Under the pieces are notes generated by a model that worked only from the letters and a program-made list of their open reading frames with translations, was not told the DNA's origin and did no database searches. The position numbers were made by a program, and so were the translations under genes. This document shows positions 23,541-34,800 of a stretch of DNA of 64,000 nucleotides, piece by piece (the first letter of the stretch is position 1; each line of letters starts with the position of its first letter). Source of the DNA: Haemonchus contortus (taxonomy: Eukaryota > Nematoda > Chromadorea > Rhabditida > Trichostrongylidae); the NCBI GenBank assembly GCA_000469685.2, contig LS997565.1:20853240-20917239 (forward strand), in the 5' to 3' direction.

Positions 23541-24777
23541 TTAGGTTGTCGGAAAAGTATTTGCGCATTTTGGTTTCCATGTTGTGAAATCTTTGGGGAT
23601 TGCTCTAGAACCTCCACTACGGAATATGTGTAAGTGCAGGTCAATGCACTTTTCACACCATATCTGCCGTAGCATTTCGCAACGGTTATGGCTGCAAGAA
23701 TCGCTCTCGACTCAAAGCTAGTCAGACTATCTTTTCTTCATAAGTTCAGAAAAAAACGTTAATCCAAATTGAGCGACAGGGGAATATGCGATGCGATAGG
23801 ACTATTCATTGTCTCTAATAGCACATCAAGAAGTTGGTACAAGTAGTTCAAAAATGGCCACTTTGTCTGGACCGAAGAACCACGATCTAGGAGACTAGCT
23901 GAGCTCAATGACGACTATCTCCTGAAGCTGGTTGAAGAAGATTCCAGGTTCAGTAACCATCAGCTGAAACAGGAGTTCATAGCCATCACGACACAAAAGC
24001 TGTCCATTTGCATCGCGTTGGAAAGACATGGAGATTCGGAGATATGCATAAGTTTTGATCTAGGTGGTCACGACCTCCAAATGAAGAGGGTTTCATGCCT
24101 AAACTTGATGACTTTCCGACGCACCTTCGCATGGCTGGAAGACCTAATCACTGGCGACGAGAAGTGTTCCCTACTCAAACCACACGAGGAAGCACCAACG
24201 GCTTGGATGCGTAGAGCATGGAATCCTGACCTCCAATGCAGAACTCCTACCTCAGAAGGCAATGCCGAGCGCTTGAAGCCATTCAAAACGATCGTTCAGT
24301 GGGACCTTCTACTACTAAACTCCGCTGTCAGCACTGACCTTGTGTGCTCGGTGGACCGGATTGCTGCAGCTCTAGGAGAGAAACTCGGTAAAGTCCATTT
24401 TCTCCAAGACAGTGCTCGCCCACACTTTTCGAAGGAGGCCCAGGAGAAGCTTCAAAGCCTGGGATGGCATGTTCTGGCCCACCCACCATATTCACCAGAC
24501 CTAACTCCATCGGATCATCATCGGTTCCTGTCGCTGTCGGACCATCCGAAAAATAAGAAGTTCGATTATGTGAATCAACTCGAGACGTACATTGACGAGT
24601 TTTCGTCCTCGAAACCTCAGGAATTCTGCGCAAGCAGGAACCACAACTTGCCTAGTGAATGACAATACCTTATCGATAATGATGGTGCATATATTTGTTA
24701 ATTGTTAGTTATTGTGAAGGAAAAAAATAAATTCAAAAAAAAATGTAAAAGGCGCAAAGACTTCTCCGACAACCTAA
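23541..24777 (+). mobile_element. Full-length but dead mariner element with TIRs
   Basis: The left end TTAGGTTGTCGGAAAAGTAT is mirrored on the right by a stretch ending CTCCGACAACCTAA, and TA flanks both ends. About 1.24 kb, the normal mariner size. The frame at 24018-24662 (214 codons) keeps DLITGDEKCSL (first Asp), FLQDSARPHFSKEAQ (second) and PYSPDLTPSDHHRF (third, DYHLF degenerated to DHHRF). The N-terminal DNA-binding part upstream at 23690-24015 is frameshifted. Its terminal sequence differs from the element at 51561, so it is a separate mariner lineage. Confidence 0.88.
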
Positions 24778-25385
24778 TACAAGTCGGTGGTCGGTGTTGC
24801 GTTTTTCGTCATCTCATGGGGAACTGTCTTCGCGTTTGTCACGAGCCGTTCGCCATCGCTGTGCCTGACAACGAGAAGATCAATTTGTGTTCTGTTTTCA
24901 CTGTCATAGAAGGTGATGCGATGAGAGTGACGTTTTCTGGCAACGAGACGGTCCTGCTGCAATTTCAGGGACATAGGTCACGGCTTCATAGCTGTTCTTT
25001 GTGGTGGCCCCAAAATCAGCAACGGTGTTGGGATAATAGTCTCTGAACGGTTGCGTGACTCGATGATAAGCGTGAAACGCTACGATGACCGTCTAGTGAA
25101 GATCGTAGTATTAATCGAACGCCAAAAATACCATCTCTTCTCAGCGTAGCTCCGCGGACTGGATGCTCCGAGCAAACCAAGGACAAGTTGTGGAACCTGC
25201 TCGATGAAAAGACAGCTGAAGGACCGTTACAAGAAGCCATAGTTGTCGTGGGTAACCTCGATGGTCACGTCGGCGCTACGAAAGACGGATAGATGCCATG
25301 GGTTTTGGATATGGGTCACGTAACTCTGATGGCGAGCAAATTCTCGAATATCAGACTCGCATATCGCCAATGTGAACAGGAGATG
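24775..25385. mobile_element. Rearranged RTE-type LINE endonuclease fragments in both orientations
   Basis: Minus strand 24975-24775 reads TQIDLLVVRHSDGERLVTNA, the conserved end of an RTE/BovB-type AP endonuclease. The plus strand from about 25000 to 25385 reads GPKISNGVGIIVSERLRDSM, then DDRLVKIVV, and finally GYGSRNSDGEQILEY, which are earlier endonuclease blocks. The two pieces point in opposite directions, so a copy was inverted or two copies collided. No intact frame. Confidence 0.7.
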
Positions 25386-26415
25386 TGGTATGAAAGTTGA
25401 TGAGATGCAGTCGATGCGTCGATTTGCCTTAAGGGAGATTCTTTTCTAACAATGTCGGCAAGTATTGTCACCAGTTCCGAGGGGGTGTGATTCTTTTGTC
25501 CTCCAGTGATGTCGTAAATTCTCGCTTTAACGAATCGTGGAGGTTTGTTGTAGAGGAGTGCACCAAGGCCGAATTCGGGCGAATCAGGTGTTATGGCAGT
25601 ATACTGACGAACGAGTCGAAGCATTGCGAGGTATAGCTCTTGTAGCTGTTTGCCATCGGAGTCGCACTGAGGTAGACTCTGGAGCTGGGTGTAGATGAGA
25701 TGGCGCAGGGTAGAGGGGTTGTCGTAGATGGAAAGTAGGATGTCAATAGCAGCCGTGTAGTTCTCATTGGTGAGTGGGAGGCCGTCGATGGCGTGTAGGG
25801 CGCGTCCTTTGAGACAGGTCTTCAGAAGGGACAATTTCGTCGCATCAGATATAGTATTTTTGCAGTGGATCAGTGCACGGTAGTGGGCCCAGAATTCTGG
25901 GAATTCCAGGATATTTCCGGCGAAGGATGGTAGTTCGAGACGTGTCAGTAGAGAAGCGTCAAAATAGTTGAGGGTAGGGTTGTCGTTGGTGATGGACTGG
26001 AGATGGTCGTTAATGGTCGTCGTCGAGAAGAAAGGCGATTGATGTGACGAGGATGCGAAGCTGATTGTATGGGTCGATTTCGTGTTTTCGGAGGTGCTCT
26101 TGGGTGTCGTCTTTTGGATTGGTAGAACGGCCGATTGGTGAGTAATGCCTCTCCTTTGGAATTCCTCTTGAAGGAGAATGTTGTGCTGGTCGAGTCGTCG
26201 AAGAATCTCGATCGCATGTTCAATTTCAGTGCGATAGTCGCCGACTTAGAGATGAAGTCGTGAAACGTCGATACCTCATTGGCGTCTTCTTTCATCAGAG
26301 CAGTCCATTTGTTATTAAGATCCTCGAGTTTCAGTAGCTTCGTGGAAATTGATTCGTGGTGAGACGCGTTTAGTTCGGCATAGTCGAGTAATTCGTCGTT
26401 GGAAGCTGTTTGCAA
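25316..26415 (-). mobile_element. BEL/Pao LTR-retrotransposon gag fragment
   Basis: Two minus-strand frames overlap at about 25945-26000 (one frameshift). The upstream part (26415-25945) is a helical gag N-terminus. The downstream part carries LTRLELPSFAGNILEFPEFW, then LKTCLKGRALHAIDGLPLTN. Both match the DUF1759 region of BEL/Pao gag (family usually LPKFSGD..EWPEFW...LKGEAARAI..L). No protease, reverse transcriptase or integrase follows, and LTRs were not identified. A truncated copy. Confidence 0.82.
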
Positions 26416-26439
26416 GGACTCAGTGAGGTCGCTTTAAAG

Positions 26440-28833
26440 ATCCTCGTTGCATGCTTGGAGAGTGCTTAGCAATTGTTTACGTGCGATTCCGATTGAACGT
26501 CGTATTTGGGAGCTCATCGTCGGTGCTTGCTAGTGAGACGATTGATACGATTGTTGCTGGCGTTGTACGTAAGACGACGTTGTGGCGTAAGAGAGGTGGT
26601 TCGTCGAAGCGTGGTCGCCATGTTGCGAACGATCACAGCTTTATAACATTTACTGGTAACGACCGATTAAGCATCTGCATGTCCCACTTTTATATGGAGC
26701 GGATTGAGTCATAATCGAAGCAATTTCTTCATATTCTTCATCAACATTTGGTGAATTCTCCAGAAAGGGTGATTAAGACGTCAATTATGGCGATGTTATG
26801 AAAATGATACGTTTCTCTGAAATCTCAATGTTTTGGAAAGGCTGTATGGTCGTTACAAGGGGGTGGGAGAGCTCCAACGTGTTCATGGTCGGGCAGGAAC
26901 CGCGAGTGGAGTCGTACTGGCGCCAAAGGCCACTAGTCGAGCCGCCGTCCCTCGTCCTGCCGCCTTTCCAGATTCCCACCACACGGCGTCGTTCTCCGCG
27001 CAGCCTACAATCGGTGCTTCCATCCAAGAATTCTCTCGGTCACTGCCTGCTCCCAACATCGATCTCGCTCGTCCCATAGTCGTACCCCGCTCGATCCTAA
27101 CCCTATTTTGTTAGAAATAAAAGCCCTGAATTAATAACTATTCAAATTGCAGCAAACGTTACACTTCATTCTTAACTAGTAGCCAATACGCTACCAGAGA
27201 ATTTAACACACGCCTTTCATTGGGCATGGTTGCCAAGTCCGTTTTGTGAGCAGATACAGTGCACATTCTGCTCAGGAATGGTGACCTATCCGGAGTGCCT
27301 TTGAAGTATTATTGTGTTATATTACCTGCTACACTATTTTAAATGACTCTTATGACAACATACACTTATGTTAGAAAGTTAGAAAAGCACCCAAAGGGCG
27401 TAGAATCATAAAAGACATTATCACTGCAGGAAAAATTTTTGCCTAGCATGACGAAGACTCTGACGAAACTCATCATCACAATATACTCCCTCAGTAGAGA
27501 TCAATCACGAGGCTAACAAGAAGAGGAAATTCCGACATCTTACTTCAAACTTCACGACTTTTAGCCATCCGCACCATCTTCCAAGGAACTCAACATGAAA
27601 ACAAGTGAACATTCCTATCAATCACTATCCAATGTAGTTCAACATGCCAGAACTGCAACAGCGTTTCTAGGATATAAGCCAAGTTCAGTACCATACAATC
27701 TGAACTTTGCATACAAGCAGAGCACAAAAATCATTAACATTTAATGAAAATGACGCTGGAATATTTTATGCTGAAATATCGAAAAGAGACAATCTACTAC
27801 ACTAAAAATAACGAGATGGTCGTGCATCTCGCAATAAAGAGATGTCCACAACGGGTTCATGCATTGGACCATAATGCGCAGCAGTCTCACCGGACACTTA
27901 AGTCGAGGATCTCATCGTTGCTAACAACTGCCCAGGGATAACTTATCGTACAGAATCGTCGTGCCGGATAGGGATGCAATGCGACTTCCCGTTCTCAGGG
28001 TGCCTATTCTACCAAGTTTATCATATCTTAAAAGCAAGGGCGTGTATGAAATATTTTATTGCTCCACAAGCCATCATGAAACCGTCAAACTCACACGATA
28101 TTGGTACATACGAAGGCAGAAAGTTCCCAAGTTACCAAGAGACGTCTCTGTTCAACAACTTTGTGGTCCAAGCATCTACCATCTAGGGTTGAAGGCACGC
28201 TTGAAGACGAAAATTTAAGAAAGGAGAGCAGCAGCTCTGGATGAGGCTGGAAAGAGCACCATGTTCGGTTTTTCTCATTGTGCCCGTCGAAATGCGAGGA
28301 AGCCATTTCATAAGAAGCCATGAAGACTGGACTTCTATTACTACTGCTTCTTGCGCTTCTTACCCTGTAGGTAAGTGTAGATGACGAGCACTGCGACAAC
28401 CTCGAGACTGCTGTCTCGATGTTCTATAAAACGAGGAGGACGTCATTCTCACCCTTTGAATCCATGTAGTTTTCTATTATTATCGGCCCTGCTTTAGGAC
28501 ATCTCAGCCACATGTTTTCTGTGCGGATGAGCTTTCGTCAGAGAAATGGCGGAACTGTTGCACAAGGGCTTATTTGATATAGGTCTTTTTCGTTTATTAC
28601 TCCACTGTTAATGGAAGCCAGTCAAATACTATATTGTTAACATGAACTAGTTAATGCAAGAAAGCCATCCGAAGCCAGAAAAGCTGCCTTCCAGTTATTC
28701 ACACAAGTTTTCTAAGGAATTGGTTCCTTATTTTCCTTCTGCTTCCTTCTGCGAAAGCTCATATCAGCGGCTGATGAGTCATATCAAGAGTTGCATTAGT
28801 AGCCATGCAACGGAAGCGTAGCCTTTGAAGGTG
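26440..28833. other. Unassigned sequence between BEL gag and MITE
   Basis: Many overlapping short frames on both strands at 26450-27114 share one GC-richer segment; none matches a known family. It might include the LTR or leader of the BEL/Pao copy, because an AATAAA lies at about 27116 after a region with no stops, but no repeated LTR pair is visible. 27120-28833 holds nothing recognisable. Confidence 0.35.
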
Positions 28834-29340
28834 AAGGGCACAGTTCATGATAATTTTGAGGTACCCGTTTTTATTTAAAAAGCGGAAGTATAGATTGGGA
28901 AAAGTTCATCGGTAATGAAGAAAGCGAGAGAAGTCGCCGATTTCGAGAAAAATATGGTTCCTCAAAAGTAGGGAAAATAGAGGTTGACGAGATTGCTATG
29001 ACGGAAATAACATGGAAGGGGCATTCGGGCGAGATTTCAGTTATTGCAGTTGCGCAAGTAGCTGACTACATCAAGCCAGAACTGTACAGAACTGCCTTTC
29101 ACTGTTGCTATGGGTCATGATAAGTTGTTTGAACTTCCTACATGGGTTCTCTCGTGATCGGTGCAGCCTCTACAATGTCGGTAAAACTCGTCCGAGCGTT
29201 CACACGGGCCAATCCTTGACCCTTATGACTCCCTAACTGCCGTTTTTCGACCTAAGAGTGCTAGATATCGTATACTCGGGGGCCTCAGATTTATCCTGTG
29301 GGGGAATCTCAGAAATCATTTCATCGTGAACTGTGCCTTT
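28834..29340. mobile_element. MITE with GGCAC(A/G)GTTCA ends, copy 1
   Basis: The left end AAGGGCACAGTTCATGAT is mirrored at the right by ATCGTGAACTGTGCCTTT. The interior shares a long stretch with the copy at 60997, inverted relative to it ('ctatgggtcatgataagttg' against its reverse). About 0.5 kb, no coding capacity. A target duplication could not be fixed at this copy. Confidence 0.75.
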
Positions 29341-31875
29341 GAGAATTGTGTTCTTTACCCTGATGACTCGCTCCGCTGCAGAGTTTAGGATCAGTTTATG
29401 GTTATAATGGTCAGCCGTTCGAGACCTGAGACAGACTTTAAGGAAATCAACAGTAAGTATCGTAATAATCTGGAGCATATCCTGATCTTACTGTCTTTAT
29501 AAATCCATTTTGACAGCATGTCTACTCAGTTACCCTTGTACAGTTATAAATAATTCCAACAGATGCCGTACAGAACCGCAGTGCGCTGTGTATCAACGAA
29601 GAGAAAAATGTGAAGGAACTACAAAGGTGGCGTGATTAATGGCATGATATTGTGAATTGTCAATTTCAAAGGATGTGTTGGGCCACCAGACTGTTCACTA
29701 CTGTTCATTGTTCATTCGTTCAATAACTAAAATATCTCTTTCCAGTAATTTCATTCCAGCTATGCACCTATTGTCACAGCGGCAAAAATCAGTAGTGTCA
29801 TGTCAACTATAGAGTAGCATGTTGCATACATAGTATACATAACAATAAACAAGTAAGTAGTACAGTGTCACAAGTTGCAATGAAAGCGTGGGTGAAGAGG
29901 TGGAATGAGGAAGGGTGGAGTGGTGGAGAACGGGTCATTCAACGGGTCAGCCGGGAGAAGAAGGGCAGTACCAAGGGCAAAACGAAGTCTTTTTTAGAAC
30001 AGTCGGCACTTCGAAAACATACAAAGGGAGTGGATCAAGAACTAAATCAAAGAGGGCCTAGGGCAATTACCAGTCGAGTTTCATTCTATCAATGCTTGGA
30101 AGGCCGAAAATGATTGAAGGAATGAACGCGGCCTAAAGTGTGCTAAGAAAGTTTAAACTGAGAGAAGCTTCACTTATGATGGGCAGAACGTGCTCCCAAA
30201 GGGAAAGTGTTTTTCACAAAAATCCATTTATCAGGTCAGAAACGTTTGGAAACCGCGGAAAAAAGTGGTCTATCAAGTACAGAGCGATGAAATCTTCACT
30301 AAGGGTGGGGCGTGTGCCAAATTGGGTGGAGTTAAGGTCAGAAGTTTATGACACTGTTCGATAACGTTCTTCATTGTCACACCGCTTAAGCGTGCTTTGC
30401 CCTAACTGATGAAGAAATAGTGGTGGGAATTAGTTAGGTCTTACCCTAACTTTCAGTCCTTGCGTTTGAAAATTGAATTTTCCCACACCCATAAGTATGA
30501 TCTTTGCGAAGTTTCGGCTATCTCGATGGAATGACTGGCGAGTGATAACGGGTGTGAAGGAAGAACTCTTGACCATAGTACATCTTCAAGTCATGAGAAT
30601 CGCTGTATCGAAAAACACCTTTACTGTTTTGCGTCGTTGGTGAGCTATTTGATAAATGGTCAGGTGCCGATGACCGCGTTGATACTATTGACTAGACCGA
30701 CCGCAACAGTTTCTTCAAAAGAGTCAGTAGTGCTGCCATAAAGGCATTACATCCCTCAATTGGATCGTTTCAATAGCCTTCCGATACAAAAGAAAAAAAA
30801 ATTGTGGCCGAGCCACCTCAGCGGCTGCTGTGAAATCCTGACCCATCATTTGCAGAAGAAGAAAGACAACGTGGATTCTCCTGCTGGCTGCGAACTACAC
30901 TGATATCTCGATTTCTTTCGCATCTGTAGTGCTGTAATTAGGGCTTTCTATCCTCTAATTTGATCCTTTCAATAATCTTCTGGTTTGTACAATATTTGAT
31001 AGCTATTCGATCTCTTTTCTGCCAGACGGCAGGGACAACAGGAAAGGACAAATGAGATTTCCTAATTGCTTACCTCTGCAGAGGGGTAAAAAATAATGCT
31101 ACCCACTCATATAGTTCATCACAATGAGAAAAGGAACGACCACCTCAAGGTTTAGACCCTCCACATACATGATTCCCAAAAAAATTCATTGTTATTCGCC
31201 TGAACATAAACGACAAGTTTGGTTTGATCAAGAACTATTTCGATGCATGGCCGCTTAGTAATAGTTATGACGCCTGTGGCTACATAGGCGACTGTTTTGT
31301 CAAGGAAGGCGTAAGAAACATCCTCGCCCAAGAAGGTGCAAGAAGGCGCGTTCCAAGAAGATAGGGAAAGGGAGTGCCCGCAGACGACGTCCTTGATGTT
31401 ATGGTCACAGAAAGTGTTTACGACTGATATTGTGACCAGGCGATCATCTGGTAGTGAGAATTACTTCGTTGTCATTTAGGTTGCTCAGAAAATTATTCTG
31501 TGAACCCTAGGCGAACCTTGGCGATGAAAAGTTGCATTCCCAACAAGGAGCTCATAATAAATGGAATAACTGTTTCGAATAGGCTGTAAACCGCAAAAGG
31601 TGGTTGCCGTAACCACGATCGCAGCAATGAAACCGGCCAAACAAGTCGATGGAGCCATAAAAATTCGCTTTGCGCACATATCTGTTCCTGATCACGAGGT
31701 CGTCCTCCTTCTTCAGGTCATTCCTACCGTTCGCTTCCAGTTGTCCACTGTCTCCCAACTCTTCGATGTGATAGACGATCACCGTTCAAGAATCCCTCTA
31801 TTTCAGGTAGTTCCATCCAAAATCTCACCGTTTATTCACGTTTCTTGACGAAGACCTGCCTGCTACCTCGCCAGA
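29341..31875. other. Intergenic, upstream of urocanase
   Basis: The frames at 29865-30113 and 30140-30364 (plus) are Lys/Arg-rich and may be a decayed transposase, but no catalytic block can be recognised. 30745-30800 and 30945-31000 are weakly similar direct repeats (TTGGATCGTTTCAATA against TTTGATCCTTTCAATA). 31485-31850 on the minus strand is open in three frames and was not accepted as a gene. The urocanase promoter should lie near the right edge. Confidence 0.35.
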
Positions 31876-34800
31876 ATGGAAATCCCCTCCTTATTCGTAG
31901 ATATCTTCAACCCACTGCCGGCTTACCCGAGCAAGCAGAGGGCGGTTCACGTCCCTCATGCTCCAAAGAGGCCATGTCCGCTTAATCGGAACGAAAAGAT
32001 CGTGAGTGCCCTTGGAAGTCAGGAAGGATTTCTTTCCCTAAAGCCACTTTTTCCAGCTGGCAGTGCGGAACATTCTACGTTATGTTCCAAGACAACATCA
32101 CGAAGTTTTGGCGAAGGAATTTGCCGAAGAACTGGAGAAATACGGGCATATTTATGCTTACCGGTTCATGCCGAATTTCCATCTGAAGGTAAAAATTATA
32201 TGAAAATAACAAAAAGTAATAGTAGTAGCTCTGTTTAGGCACCACCATTGAAAGAAATCCCGGCAAAATGTGAGCAAGCGGCAGCAATCATTTCGATGAT
32301 TCTGAACAATCTCGATCCTGAAGTGGCCCAATTTCCTCAGGAAATGGTTACCTATGGAGGAAATGGTCAAGTGTTCAGCAATTGGATACAGGTGAACCGT
32401 TGAGAAGTATTGTAAAATCGAAATTTTCGTAAAGAGTGCCGAGCACACTATTTTGGCTGTTATTCACATGAAGGCAAACGTAGTGTTGTTCTTGAAAAGC
32501 GAAAGGGCGAGGCCCCACCACCCTTGTCGTGAGAATACAAAGAACTACCAGGAAATGATAAGGTGACAACATATGGTCACAGGCTGTTTCTAAAGTGTGG
32601 ATGGAAATTGTCAATGTGAAAGGTGATCAGCGAAAAGTAAGCAGGAAACAGTGATGAAAGGGGTTCAGAATGATGCGTTCAGCAACTGCTTACAACCTGT
32701 TATCGGTAGAGGATTGGAACCGCAGAAGTACACAGGCACTTACTGGCTAGCGAAGGCATCGACCCCTTCTCTGGACATGGATGTGGTAACTTCTCCCCGA
32801 AGATCACATCGCGCTCGCCGCATTCAATCGCGCGCGGTCGCGCGCTCTGAAGGGAGAGGTTTCAATTTCTGGGGGAAGGATACGGTAATCGTTGCCAAAT
32901 CATTGCCGCTTGCCTTGGGAATTCGGGGAGAAGTACTTCCTGGATATTAATTCCCTAGATATGAATCTACTAATGCCAGTTTTAAAGTTCCCATCAATAT
33001 GCCGGCATTCAAAAACGAGATTTTCATTTGTGGGGAGTTTAAATATTTTTTTAAAATTTCCACTCGTTTTTCTCCAATTTTGTTTTAAAAGAGCCAAATC
33101 TTTAGCAAATGGCACTCTCGCTTTTTGTCCAAAATCAAGAATCAAGCTATATATTAAGCGTTTAGTGACTCAAATCTCAAGTTGAATCCAAGAAATCTTA
33201 CAGTTCCGCCTGGTGCTCCTTTACTTGGTCAAGATGTCCGCGGAGCAGACACTCGTCATGTACTCTGGTCATCCTCTCGGTCTGTTCCCAAGTCATAGGG
33301 ATGCTCCTAGAGTGACTATAACCAATGGAATGGCAAGTGACCATTTTTGAGTTGCATTCGCAAGCAAACAAATATCTCCGAGAATCAGTACAGATGATAC
33401 CAAACTATTCTACCAAGCCACTGTACGACAAGTATTTTGCATTGGGTGTTACGCAGTATGGGCAGATGACAGCAGGGAGCTACGCCTACATCGGTCCTCA
33501 GGGAATTGTCCATGGCACAACGGTAAGAGTCAACTCAGAAGAAGTTAAGAAAAAGTCCTGGTCCATTGGCTAACCTTTCAGATCACGATTTTGAACGCTG
33601 GTCGACGTTATCTAGGAGCAGATGATCTGAAAGGGAAGGTGTTTGTAACGGCCGGCCTGGGCGGTATGAGCGGAGCGCAGCCGAAAGCGGCTACCATTGC
33701 CGACTGTATTTCAGTCACTGCTGAGGTAAGATTTCTAGTGTTTGACTGATGATGTTCAAGTAAAGTTAATCAGCAGAAACAGAATTGAGAGATTTTCTTC
33801 ACGGTTCAATTATAATAATTGTAGTTCGGAGTTCATGATTGGTTGAAATTCCTCTTGAGGTTTATGCTTAACCTTCAACTTACTCATACATAGAGCCTCT
33901 TCCTTCAAAGACTAAGAAAACGGAAAATTTTGACAAGAAGAACATCTTTGAACACCTTCACAACCTCACAAGAACTTTGAGATCGCCTCAGACATTACAG
34001 CTTCTAGGGATTTCCCTGGCGGAGTCTTCTCCGGATCAGCGAGACCAACCAAAAGGACCTTTCCGAAAAAAGCGGTCCAGCGTGCTTTTGATAGATCTAG
34101 TTCTATAGCTCACTTCAAGGCTAGAGTTCAGCATGTGGAGCTCACCTTCAGTGCACGCTCCTTTCCTAGCACTACCATCTGAAGCGATCACTCTTTTGCA
34201 TTTAGGCTGTATTCACCCACCTCTGCACTTGTAGAACAAAAAAAGGTCCCAGTTGTTGAGGGCTTGAAGAAGCGGACGGTTTAACAAATTCCACGTTATT
34301 CCCTTATAAGCGATCGCCTTGTCAATGTCAATTGCGATCCTTTCTTCTATTCTCGGTCTCCTTGAAAAAATTATTCCAATAGACATCGGAGGTTTTTTTT
34401 TTAGAATTGGCTTCAAAATAGACAGGTGACCATTTTAGTCATGACACATGAATATTTACTGCTTTCACTTTCGACCAGCAGAGCGATCTCTCCCAAAAGA
34501 TTCTGTGACTCCATTTCAGCAACCTTAGATACCATCTGAGGAAGAAGTTTGTTTCAAGGCAACCGTCTCAAAGATCGTGACACACTGCTAGAAATGGGAT
34601 CAAATAGTGTAAACGACCTCTCACGCAAAAACAGCTACTACAATGATAACTGTAGATCCCATCGTTGTAGATGGCCCTTTCTCATATCCAGGTGACTGTA
34701 CATTTGGTTGACCAGGTAAGAAATAAATTTCACAGTGTATCGGATTCCTTGCACAGTGGACTTTCCTCTTCAAGCCGGCGTTACAGGCCTGCGTTCATCT

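Noticed and set aside
29865..30364. Two basic frames resembling a transposase
   Set aside because: No catalytic Asp block or terminal repeats could be found. Too weak to call.
31485..31850. Minus-strand segment open in three frames, one with a hydrophobic stretch, upstream of urocanase
   Set aside because: Frames contradict one another, no splice model gives a continuous protein, and no family is recognised.
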